From Pleurodeles waltl (Eukaryota; Chordata; Amphibia; Caudata; Salamandridae): 64,000 nucleotides of DNA. The stretch is taken from the NCBI RefSeq assembly GCF_031143425.1, contig NC_090437.1, positions 1,180,330,863 through 1,180,394,862 of the forward strand. Reading direction: 5' to 3'. Shown here piece by piece: positions 11,269-22,648 of the stretch. Position 1 is the first letter of the stretch. The number at the start of each line of letters is the position of its first letter. The notes beneath the pieces were generated by a model, which was not told the DNA's origin, ran no database searches, and was given only the letters and a program-made list of their open reading frames with translations. The translations under genes and the position numbers were made by a program.

Positions 11269-12400
11269 CATCAATCAATCAATCAACCAAGGATTTTGTA
11301 AAGCACAGCACATCTCCGGGTGCTGGAAAAGCTGGCTGCTCCACTGTTCTTTGATCACTTGAAGAGCCAGGTCTTGAGGCCCTTCCTGAATTCTAGGAGC
11401 AATAGGCTGGTCCTAAGGTGCAGGGGAAGGTCATTCCAGGTGCAGGTGAGAGAAGGAACATCCTCTGCTGTGTCTTGGCAGATCTGGAGAGTGTCTGCAG
11501 GAAGAGAGAGGCAGATCACAAGTGTCTGGTCGGTTGGTGGAAGGTCAAACGTTTTTTGATGTAAGCTTGTCCTTTGTTTTGCACAGCTTTGTATTTTTGT
11601 GTCAGCATCTTGAATTGCCATCTTTTCTGACTAGGAAGCCAGTGTAGTTGTCTAAGGTGCAGGATGACATGAGTCCATGTGGGGAGGTCGAGGGTGAGTC
11701 TTGCCACAGAGTTTTGTATTATCTTTAGTCTCTTAAGGAGGCGTGTGGTGATTTCTATGTAGAGAGTATTTCTGAAGTCCAGTATGCTGGTGACAAGGGC
11801 ATAGATGATAGTCTTTCTGCTGTTGATGGGTAGCCATCTAAAAATCTTACGACGCAGGCTTAGGGTGTAATAGCAGATGGATAAGACTGTTTTTATCTGT
11901 TTCAGCATGGATACATTTCTGCCCAGGATGATGCAGTGGTTGCTTCCTTGGTCTGTTGGAGTGGGGAATAGGGCTGAGCTCCACAGGCCACCAGGCATTG
12001 TTCCATGGTGAGGTGTTGTTCCCTATGATGAGGATTTTTGTCTTGTCTGTGTTGAAACAGTTGTCCTTCATCCACTCGGCAACATTTATCATGCATCTGT
12101 GGATGTTGGTTCAGGTGTGTGAGGTGTCTTCTGACAGCGAGAGGATGAGCTGGGTATCATTGGCATAGGAGATGATGTTGAGTCCAAACAATCTCATAGT
12201 ATTGGCCTGGGGGTACATGTAGTTGTTGAATAAGGTGGGGCTGAGGGATAATCCTTGCACGGCAGTGCAGATGATTTTCTTGGGATCCTATGTGTATGGT
12301 GAGAGGCTAATTCTCAGGGTTCTTCTAGTGAGGTACGAGGTCATCCATTTGTGTCAGTATTTGGATAGTGGAGCACTCTCATCATATCTGGTCTCTGTGG
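11269..12400 (-). pseudogene. LINE (CR1/L2-type) 3' half, copy 2, with (TTGA)n tail
   Basis: Minus-strand fragments between 12400 and 11350 give the C-terminal part of a non-LTR reverse transcriptase. At about 12170 there is SYANDTQLILS, a degenerate form of the YADDTQL catalytic box of CR1/L2 elements. It is followed by an EWMKDNCFNTDKTKIL segment, then LLKRLKIIQNSVARL and LHWLPSQKR, the usual C-terminal landmarks. Several frames are used, so it is broken. The sequence ends in a minus-strand (TTGATTGA)n tail at 11286-11269, a 3' microsatellite tail as seen in this LINE group. The endonuclease half is missing (5' truncation). Confidence 0.8.
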
Positions 12401-13600
12401 TGTGAGATCTCTGTCGGAAAGCCAGGTCTTGATTTCTTTCCAAAGTCCACAAGAAAGAGTGCTTTTCAAAGGTGGAGGGGCAGGTTGTTATGGGTCTTGG
12501 TGGTGATGTGGAATAAAGAACGGCCTCTACTGCAGATGGATGTGGGGGCTGTGTGCAAGGGGTAGGGAGGTAGAGCACAGGTGTCTGGCTGGTTGATGGA
12601 AGTTCAGTCGGTGATTGATGTAAGCCGGTCCTTGATCATGTAAGGCTTTGTAGACATGTGTGAGGATCTTGACTGACATCTCTTCTGGATGGGTGAACTG
12701 ACATCTCTTTTGGATGAGGAGCCAGTGGAGCTTTCTGAGGTAGGGGATGATGTGGTTTGCTTGGGAAAATCCAGGATGAGTCTGGCTGCAGCATTTTGTA
12801 TGGTCTGGAGTCTTTTAAGGAGGTGGGTGGAGATGCCAGAGTAGAGTGCATTGCTGAAGTGGCGGTGACTGGTGATGATGGCCTGGGTGACGATTTTTAT
12901 TTTGTTGACTGGGATCCATCTGAAGATTCTGCGGAGCATGCAGAGGGTGTGGAAGCAAGAGGAGGTGACCCCATAGATTTTTCACATCATGGTAAGTTTG
13001 CTGTTGATGATGATGACGAGGTCTGCACGAGTGGTTGTAGGGCCGAGCTTGGATGGCCACCAGCTGTTGTTCCATATGGATGTGTTTCTCCTGCCAATCA
13101 GTACTTCTGTCTTGTCAGAGTTGAGTTTGAGGCAATTAGCTCTCATTCAGTTGGTGGCACTGGTCATGGCATTGCAGAGATTGTTCTGGTGGTGGTGGGG
13201 TCTTTGGTGAGCGAGAGGATGAGTTGTGTGTGGTCTGTGTAGGATATTATGTTGAAACTGTGGGATCTGACGATGTTTGCAAAGGGGTTCATAAAAGTGT
13301 TGCACAAGGTAGGGTTGAGGGAGGATCCTTGGGGTATGCCACAGATGATGTGTTTGGGTTAGGAGGTGAAGGGAGGCAGTCGGATGTTCTGCATATGTCC
13401 TATGAGGAAGGAGGCTATCCACTGGAGAGTGTTGCCCTGGTTGCCAATGTTGTAGAGTCTGTTGATGAGATTGTGGTAAGATATGATGTTGAATGCTGCT
13501 GATAAGTTGAGGAGGATCAGGAATGTGCTGTGCCTGCCAGCTGCTATCCACTTGAGCGTCCTGGAGTGGCCTGTGACCTGAAATTCTCTTGACATGCACC
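12400..13600 (-). pseudogene. LINE (CR1/L2-type) RT fragment, copy 1
   Basis: From 13595 the minus strand encodes LLNLSAAFNIISYHNLINRL, a degenerate RT motif A region, then the GNTLQWIASFL segment. A second piece at about 13245 reads SYTDHTQLILS (the catalytic box with two changes). Further on come RIFRWIPVNK and LLKRLQTIQNAAARLILDFP at 12939-12604. It is collinear with copy 2 but stops at about 12400, where copy 2 begins, so it lacks the 3' tail. Many frameshifts and stops are present. It would have nicked and reverse-transcribed its own RNA; it is now inert. Confidence 0.8.
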
Positions 13601-16600
13601 CTAAGAACCTATAGCCACAGGGGTCTTATGTGACATGGACCATATAGTGGGTCTCCAAATTTCATAAAACTATGCCTTCTCATACATTTGGCCCATTTTC
13701 CTAAAACCAGGGGCAATCTTGTGTATGCACACATAACATGCCAATCTCAGTCCGAATGTCTGTGCCATGTCTGCTGTCATGTTATCTAGTGAGTGAATTG
13801 GGCCTCATATTAGGTCAAGTTTAATATATACTTCATGTTTCACAAATTTTGTCTGACATTAGTATGCAATCATAAGTGCAAGTCCATATCTACGTCTAAT
13901 CTTGGGATAGAGAAATTTACAATATACCATCAGTACAATGACTTCTACAATTACAATATGTCAAACTGACCCAAGTAAGGTCAATGTAATTGTACAACAT
14001 ATCTAGTTGGTCACAATATACAAACATGCAGTTCACTCATACCAGTGATCCCCACTCATTTATATGTGTCAATGGTAATATAAACACATGGCCCAGATAT
14101 GTACACTTTTGGTCTTGGCATTTCATCATGTAAGGGGGTCAAGGTGATGGTAAAACACATGTGAGATGTGTAAAGGTAAGCATGGTCAGCTCGTATGGCA
14201 ATGCTTTACTTAAGTAATCTGGAGTTATACAAGGTAGCGCTCATTGCTGGCTTGCTTCACTCTGTGGCAGGGAACCATGCCATAGATGGAAGGCGGGTGT
14301 CTCACTGCCTCACATTTATTTTGACTGCAAAATTGAATTAGCATCAGTGCTAGACCTGGAAAAGTGTCATAATGCATCAAGTAAAAAAATTGGGATCTCC
14401 AAGCACTCCAAATGAACAAACGTTGAGTATGTGATATCCCCAATCATTATTTTCACAAGGGCCTTTAAAATTCACCCATGCCATCACGTTTCTTCTCATG
14501 CTGCAGATGTTGCAGTAGACTTCTTTAGGGCTGGTCTGGTGTTACAATTGTCATATAATAAATTCACCTTGTTATCACATGTACGGAACTGTAGTTCCTC
14601 CTTTTCATGTGTTTGCTAGGTTGTTGTTCTACATTAGAAGAGGAGAGTACTCCCGGTTCCTCACACTGTATCATAGGGAAATTCTGGCTTGCTCACGTAA
14701 GGTCATTATTCTAAAGAAGTCACACAGGTTCAGATGTCATTGAAAAGAACAAGACTTACTTGTTAAATTTTCCTTGTTATCACACATATGTAACTGTTTT
14801 TCCTAAAATCACATGGGATCTCCATTCATTGATGTCAGAGTAGTGGGTTTGGTAAATTAAGTTCGAGCTAGCACTCATCTCTTACCTCTTATTAAGCCTG
14901 CTTGTTGTGCATTTGCTTGGTCGCTCATCTACATTAGTATGTCCAGTCTTTGTGAATGTATACCCTAATAAGTATCTTTCATTGTTCTCAAATTGATATA
15001 GCATCACCTGTGTTCCATGTAGGGCATATTATTTCTCTAGCGTACAATGTCAATTAAGTATCAAAGTGAAGCATCTAATTCCCAGAATAACATTCAGCCC
15101 ATAATAAGTGAGTACAAGTGTAACGCATGTTCCGCACACCCATGAATATCGTGCATGTCATGCTTATTTTGACCAGGTGCATTCATTCAGTCAACTGAGA
15201 TAATATTCACATGGCTTCATTTCCGTCTATAGGTGGATACAAGCAGTGACTGCAACACACAACTCTAATACATTACACCCGTGTATCTAGTGTATGAGAA
15301 AGTTAAGTTATTTACATGCATAAATCTGTGTGTATCAATCCAGTCTCTGAATGGAGCTGTATTGAGTAAAGTCTCTATGTCGCTCAGTGCATAGGTAATC
15401 ATGTTGCTCAACCCCAACCAAATTATAGCCATCCCTAAGTAAAGGGTTTCCATATAATGTCTATCAATTTGCATGTTGTTTGGTAACTGGATAACTGGGG
15501 ATGATGAGATTTCTGCTTGTCTTCCCTTTCCGAAATGTAATGTTAGGCTGTCTCATGATATATGGTTTGATCTTGGCATCCTCTCTTAGTAGATTGCAAT
15601 GCCTATTGAGCACCCTGCTAACCTCACCTATGTTCCTGTTGTATGTAATAATGGGTTTTATGGTATCTGAATATGTGCCATCTCTTGTCCTGACTCCTTA
15701 ATAATTTCCTGTCTATCCAGTTTTAGTGCTCTGTTATAAACAGTCTTGGTTGTCTTTGTGTCATACCCTCTTATTATTCATTTGAGCTTGTTCCAGCAGG
15801 GGAAGATCAGGTGGCTCTTTCTCCACCTTGAGCAGCAGACACTTTAGAGCATCTTTAGATAGAGACAATTGGAACTGTTTGGGGGCTGCCATCCACTGCT
15901 AGGCCACAGCACAAGATCATTGTCATGTGGACATCCACCCGCACAATGTGCATTAGACATGCTAAGAGGTATTTTTTTGAAGAAACCTTGGATGGATACA
16001 TTATCTGCGCTACATCCACGCAGCCTCCAGGACATGAGTGTGATGTGTCCACTGTCACTCCATTCCCCATAGAACTGACATGGACACCACTGAGGGAGGA
16101 TTCGTCACCCCTGAGACAGAATTGAACAGCTATGTATCAGGTAAGTGTACATAAGAAGGAAATGTCTGCATTTCAGACAAATTACTCACACCCCTGTGGA
16201 AACACATGCTGAGCTGTCGATTGTACGTTTTTATGGTCTTCTTTCAAGATTAACCAAAATGTGGGCCATAATTTGCACATTCCCATCATCTATCTGTTGT
16301 ACAATGGTTGCAATGTGATAGCTAACCTGGTGATACTGCCATTAATGTCTATGTAAAGTGTTGTTAGGTATGACACACAGTAATGTTATATGGTATGCCA
16401 TCCCCATGTTCAAGAGGGATGCTGCAGGAATACTTACCCACACCTGTATTGACAATACATGAACATAACATGCCTCCATTTCAATTTAAAATGAATCAGG
16501 TGACATGTGTTGTTCAAAGAATCTGAGTGATCCGTTGCCAGGTGATGAATACCTTCCTATACACATCATATTGTTACAACTATCATGGATCACAAACACT

Positions 16601-17639
16601 TGTCGCAGACCTACAACCATTTAATCATGACACTTACTTCTGCATTAGGATCCTTGAGGCTGCCAATTTCTCCTTGCGTGAATGGGCAATGCCCACCTGC
16701 AAAATATTATTTGATACATTTGCATTAGAAATAGTGCAAGTTCATATCATTCTAATTCTAAGGAAAGAACTATGACATACCAGTGTAATGGCACTTTTCT
16801 ACACCCTAACACACATATGTGTACATTTTCAGAAAATAGACCACAGCTAGTCACCTTGCAGGGCTGCCCTGCTGGAGGTGAAAGGTCAGAGACATCCCAC
16901 ATCATATGCCAGAATCATGCTCCATGCATGTGCTGTTGTAAGAACTGTTGGCCAGCTTCATCCCATCCCCCTTGCACCATGACACAAGAGTGCAAGCATT
17001 AGCACTGGGTAGCCACAAGTGTTCGCTCACTAGGAAAGGATTGAAATGCAGTGTAATATAATAAACACAATGCATTCGTGTCTTTGCGCAGCAAGGTGAC
17101 TTGCTGTGCTGTGCTTGGTGAAATATTTATAACTGTGCCACTTCATGCATACAATACTAGCCTTGCCACACAGACATACCTTATACCATGTTCAGTATGG
17201 ATGATGATTTCTATTGTGAATCTAGCTATAGGGCAAAACATTTACACAAAAATGTACACACAAAATGTCCAGTGTGTGCATCACATGAGTGAGGGAAAAC
17301 AGCAATAGATTATGAATATTATTACCTTGACAAGCCAGAGCCTTCATCAGGGATAGATATTGCTAAATAGTAACCCTCATTTTGGCAAAGGGCTGCTTTG
17401 CAATACTTCATGTCAAGTGCTAGCTCACAGTAATGCAAAGCACTAATTATACCAGGTGTGGTGCTCTGTATGACAGTTTGGCGCATCTGCCAACACCTGT
17501 CACTCTCTCGTACATTGTGTGGCACAAGACATCCACACATTACAGTTATGTTTTGTGATTGAAATTTATCTTAACTAAATTATCTACTTTACTGCATGCT
17601 GATGGTACATCAATACATCTACCAGTCCTCTGATCTCCA
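13601..17639. other. Unrecognised sequence, no supported gene
   Basis: About 4 kb of low-GC sequence with only short open frames on both strands. I could not place any frame in a family. The density of 'cattgtc', 'cacatg' and similar short words suggests old repeats, but no boundary, terminal repeat or tandem unit is visible to me. Confidence 0.4.
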
Positions 17640-17905
17640 AACCCAGTAGGTCCAGCACATCAATCTACCGGGATATAACATCAGCCCAACAATGTTTCAG
17701 CTGTGAAACAGTCTGTTCTTCATGGGCCATCTAGGCCATATGATACCACAGCCTCTCCCGGTAAACCCCTAGATTCTAGGGGCAGCAACCTTGGCCCACT
17801 CTTCTGCCAGCAGCCAGCATCTGCAGCAGGTCATGCACGATCATCCATATCAATGCACTGATCTCTCCCTTAATGAAGTTCCTGCCTCTTCCCTTCCCAG
17901 ACATA
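17640..17905 (-). pseudogene. Possible Harbinger Myb-like protein relic
   Basis: Read on the minus strand from about 17905, an ATG-led stretch (MSGKGRGRNF...) is followed, with stops, by RLWYHMA and then VSQLKHCWADVISR. The Trp/Cys-Trp spacing resembles the Myb/SANT-like DNA-binding domain of PIF/Harbinger second proteins, where the last helix often reads K-x-x-W-x-D-I/L. The similarity is weak and no transposase was found nearby, so this is a suggestion only. Confidence 0.3.
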
Positions 17906-17934
17906 GACACAATGGCACACACCCTATCAATCCT

Positions 17935-18960
17935 TAACCTCTTCACTGCCAGGCCTTTTCCCCCTCAGGTGCCGGGCCTTTTTTTGGCTATTTGGGGAAG
18001 GGCGCTCTTAGGCCCTCATAACTTTCTGTCCACATAAGCTACCCACGCACGGAATTTGCGTCCTTTTTTCCCAACTTCCTAGGAATTCCAGAGGAACCCA
18101 GACTTTGTGGGTTCCCCTGAGAGAGACCAAGAAATCAGCCAAAATACAGTGAAAATTTCGTTTTTTTAAAACAAATTGGAAAAAAGGGCTGCAGAAGAAG
18201 GCTTGTGTTTTTTTCTCTGAAATTGGCATTAACAAAGGGTTTGCACTGCTAAAATCACCAGCTTCCCAGCTTTCAGGAACAGGCAGACTTGAATCAGAAA
18301 ACCCAATTTTTCAACGAAATTTTGGCATTTTACTGGGACATACCCCATTTTTACGATTTTTGTGCTTTCAGCCTCCTTCCAATCAGTGACAGAAATGGGT
18401 CTGAAACCAATGCTGGATCCCAGAAAACAAAACATTTCTGAAAAGTAGACAAAATTCTGAATTCAGCAATGGGTACTTTGTGTAGATACTACAAGGGTTT
18501 CCTATAGAAAATAACAACTGAAATAAAAAAATATTGAAATTGAGGTGAAAAAAACAGCAATTTTTCTCTATGTTTTATTCTGTAACTTTTTCCAGCAATG
18601 TAAGATTTTTGAAAGCAATATACAGTTACGTCTGCTGGACTCTTCTGGTTGCGGGGATTTATAGGGCTTGTAGGTTCATCAAGAACCCTAGGTACCCAGA
18701 GCCAATAAATGAGCTGCACATTATAAAGAGTCCAAAATAGGTATCAAGAAAACCTTTGTATTTCTAAAATAGGCACAAGATAAGGTGTTGTGGAACAGTG
18801 GTTATTTACACATCTATGAATTGTGGGGTGCCCATACTAGCATGTGAATTACAGGGCATTTCTCAAATAGACGTCTTTTTTACACACTGTCTTATATTTG
18901 GAAGGAAAAAATGTAGAGAAACACAAGGGGCAATAACACTTGTTTTGGTATTTTATGTTC
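17935..18960 (+). repeat. Lead-in of the satellite-bearing dispersed repeat
   Basis: Positions 17935-18300 match the window's first ~345 bp in inverted orientation. From about 18780 the sequence begins to resemble the 383-bp monomer with many differences ('gttcccccaagtctcctgat' at about 18957 is already typical). This is the graded edge expected of a satellite array that grew from the end of, or inside, a dispersed repeat. Short open frames here have no family resemblance. Confidence 0.65.
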
Positions 18961-19761
18961 CCCCAAGTCTCCTGATAAAAATGGTACCTCACTTGTGTGG
19001 GTAGGCCTAGTGCCCGCAACAGGAAATGCTCCAAAACACAAAGTGGACACATCACATTTTCTCAAAGAAACAGAGGTGTTTTTTGCAAAGCGCCTACTTG
19101 TGGATTTTGGCCTCTAGCTCAGCCTCCACCTACGGAAACCTACCAAACCTGTGCATTTTTTAAAACTAGAGACCTAGGGGAATCCAAAACGGGGTGACTT
19201 GTGGGGCTCTCACCAGGTTCTGTTACCCAGAATCCTTTGCAAACCTCAAAATGTGGCTAAAAAAAACACTTTTTCCTCACATTTCGGTGACAGAAAGTTC
19301 TGGAATCTGAGAGGAGCAACAAATTTCCTTCCACCCAACGTTCCCCCAAGACTCCCGATAAAAATGGTACCTCACTTGTGTGGGTAGGCCTAGTGCCCGC
19401 AACAGGAAAAGCCCCAAAAGACAAAGTGGACACATCACATTTTCTCAAAGAAAACAGAGGTGTTTTTTGCAAAGTGCCTACCTGTGGATTTTGGCCTCTA
19501 GCTAAGCCTCCAACTAGGGAAACCTACCACACCTGTGCATTTTTTTAAACTAGAGACCTAGGGGAATCCAAGACGGGGTGACTTGTGGGGCTTGCACCAG
19601 GTTCTGTTAACCAGAATCCTTTGCAAACCTCAAAATGTGGCTAAAAAAAACACTTTTTCCTCACATTTCGGTGACAGAAAGTTCTGGTATCTGGGAGGAG
19701 CCACAATTTTCCTTCCACCCAGCGTTCCCCCAAGACTCCTGATAAAAATGGTCCCTCAATT

Positions 19762-22058
19762 GTGTGGGTAGGCCTAGTGCCCGCGACAGGAAAGGCCCCA
19801 GTAGAGAAAGTGGACACATCACATTTTCTCAAAGAAAACAGAGGTGTTTTTTGCAAAGTGCCTACCTGTGGATTTTGGCCTCTAGTTCAGCCTCCACCTA
19901 GGGAAACCTACCAAACCTGTGCATTTTTGAAAACTAGAGACATAGGGGAATCCAATACGGGGTGACTTGTCGGGCTCTCACCAGGTTCTGTTACCCAGAA
20001 TCCTTTGCAAACCTCAAAATGTGGCTAAAAAAATACTTTTTCCTCATATTTCGGTGACAGAAAGTTCTGGTATCTGGGAGGAGCCACAAATGTCCTTCCA
20101 CCCAGCATTCCCCAAGTCTCCCGATAAAAATGGTACCTCACTTGTGTGGGTAGGCCTAGTGCCCGCGACAGGAAATGCTCCAAAACACAAAGTGGACACA
20201 TCACATTTTTGCAAAGAAAACAGAGGTGTTTTTTGCAAAGTGCCTACTTGTGGATTTTGGCCTCCAGCTCAGCCTCCACCTAGGGAAACCTACCCAACCT
20301 GTGCATTTTTTAAAACAAGAGACCTAGGGGAATCCAAGACGGGGTGACTTGTGGGGCTCTCACCAGGTTCTGTTACCCCGAATCCTTTTTAAACCTCAAA
20401 ATGTGGATAAAAAAACACTTTTTCCTCACATTTCGGTGACAGAAAGTTCTGGTATGTGGGAGGAGCCACAAATTTCCTTCCACCCAGCGTTCCCCCAAGT
20501 CTCCCGATAAAAATGGCACCTCACTTGTGTGGGTAGGACTAGTGCCCGCGACAGGAAATGCTCCAAAACACAAAGTTGACACATCACATTTTCACAAAGA
20601 AAACAGAGGTGTTTTTTGCAAAGTGCCTACCTGTGGATTTTGGCCTCTAGCTCAGCCTCCACCTAGGGAAACCTACCTAATCTGTGCATTTTTTAAAACT
20701 AGAGACCTAGGGGAATCCAAGACGGGGGGACTTGTGGGGCTCTCACCAGGTTCTGCACCCAGAATCCTTTGCAAACCTCAAAATGTGGCTAAAAGAAACA
20801 CTTTTTCCTCACATTTCAGTGACAGAAAGTTCTGGAATCTGAGAGGAGCCACAAATGTCCTTCCACTCAGCGTTCCCCCAAGACTCCAGATAAAAATGAT
20901 ACCTCACTTGTGTGGGTAGGCCTAGTGCCCGCGACAGGAAAGGCCCCAAAAGAGAAAGTGGACACATCACATTTTCTCAAAGAAAACAGAGGTGTTTTTT
21001 GCAAAGTGCCTACCTGTGGATTTTGGCCTCTAGTTCAGCCTCCACCTAGGGAAACCTACCAAACCTGTGCATTTTTGAAAACTAGAGACATAGGGGAATC
21101 CAATACGGGGTGACTTGTCGGGCTCTCACCAGGTTCTGTTACCCAGAATCCTTTGCAAACCTCAAAATGTGGCTAAAAAAATACTTTTTCCTCATATTTC
21201 GGTGACAGAAAGTTCTGGTATCTGGGAGGAGCCACAAATGTCCTTCCACCCAGCATTCCCCAAGTCTCCCGATAAAAATGGTACCTCACTTGTGTGGGTA
21301 GGCCTAGTGCCCGCGACAGGAAATGCTCCAAAACACAAAGTGGATACATCACATTTTTGCAAAGAAAACAGAGGTGTTTTTTGCAAAGTGCCTACCTGTG
21401 GATTTTGGCCTCCAGCTCAGCCTCCACCTAGGGAAACCTACCCAACCTGTGCATTTTTTAAAACAAGAGACCTAGGGGAATCCAAGACGGGGTGACTTGT
21501 GGGGCTCTCACCAGGTTCTGTTACCCCGAATCCTTTTTAAACCTCAAAATGTGGATAAAAAAACACTTTTTCCTCACATTTCGGTGACAGAAAGTTCTGG
21601 TATGTGGGAGGAGCCACAAATTTCCTTCCACCCAGCGTTCCCCCAAGTCTCCCGATAAAAATGGCACCTCACTTGTGTAGGTAGGACTAGTGCCCGCGAC
21701 AGGAAATGCTCCAAAACACAAAGTTGACACATCACATTTTCACAAAGAAAACAGAGGTGTTTTTTGCAAAGTGCCTACCTGTGGATTTTGGCCTCTAGCT
21801 CAGCCTCCACCTAGGGAAACCTACCTAATCTGTGCATTTTTTAAAACTAGAGACCTAGGGGAATCCAAGACGGGGGGACTTGTGGGGCTCTCACCAGGTT
21901 CTGTTACCCAGAATCCTTTGCAAACCTCAAAATGTGGCTAAAAGAAACACTTTTTCCTCACATTTCAGTGACAGAAAGTTCTGGAATCTGAGAGGAGCCA
22001 CAAATGTCCTTCCACTCAGCGTTCCCCCAAGACTCCAGATAAAAATGATACCTCACTT
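19762..22058 (+). repeat. Higher-order repeat: 3-monomer unit, two copies
   Basis: The segments starting near 19762 and 20910 are almost identical over about 1148 bp (three monomers), including private variants such as 'aaaaaaatactttttcctcat', 'ttaccccgaatcctttttaa' and the unusual 'gacttgtcgggctctc'. A difference at 20751 (loss of a few bases in 'ttctgcaccc') marks copy 1. Confidence 0.85.
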
Positions 22059-22648
22059 GTGTGGGTAGGCCTAGTGCCCGCGACAGGAAAGGCCCCAAAA
22101 GAGAAAGTGGACACATCACATTTTCTCAAAGAAAACAGAGATGTTTTTTGCAAAGTACCTACCTGTGGATTTTGGCCTCTAGCTCAGCCGCCACCTAGGG
22201 AGACCTACCAAACCTGTGCATTTTTTAAAACTAGAGACCTAGGGGAATCCAATACGGGGTGACTTGTCAGGCTCTCACCAGGTTCTGTTACCCAGAATCC
22301 TTTGCAAACCTCAAAATGTGGCTAAAAAAACACTTTTTCCTCACATTTCGGTGACAGAAAGTTCTGGTATCTGGGAGGAGCCACAAATGTCCTCCACCCA
22401 GCGTTCCCCCAAGACTCCCGATAAAAATGGTACCTCACTTGTGTGGGTAGGCCTAGTGCCCGCAACAGGAAAAGCCCCAAAAGACAAAGTGGACACATCA
22501 CATTTTCTCAAAGAAAACAGAGGTGTTTTTTGCAAGGTGCCTACCTGTGGATTTTGGCCTCTAGCTCAGCCGCCACCTAGGTAAACCTACCAAATCTGTG
22601 CATTTTTTAAAACTAGAGACCTAGGGGAATCCAAGAACGGGGTGACTT

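Noticed and set aside
12757..13242. 161-codon plus-strand open frame
   Set aside because: It is antisense to the LINE RT fragment, which has recognisable RT landmarks on the minus strand.
15844..16125. Cluster of overlapping 60-70-codon frames on both strands
   Set aside because: No motif, start context or splice logic was found; a chance low-stop stretch is the simplest explanation.
19967..20347. 126-codon open frame in the satellite (and its many relatives of 60-134 codons on both strands)
   Set aside because: It repeats with the 383-bp period, appears in several frames and both strands, is disrupted by indels between monomers, and matches no family. It is a by-product of a low-stop monomer.
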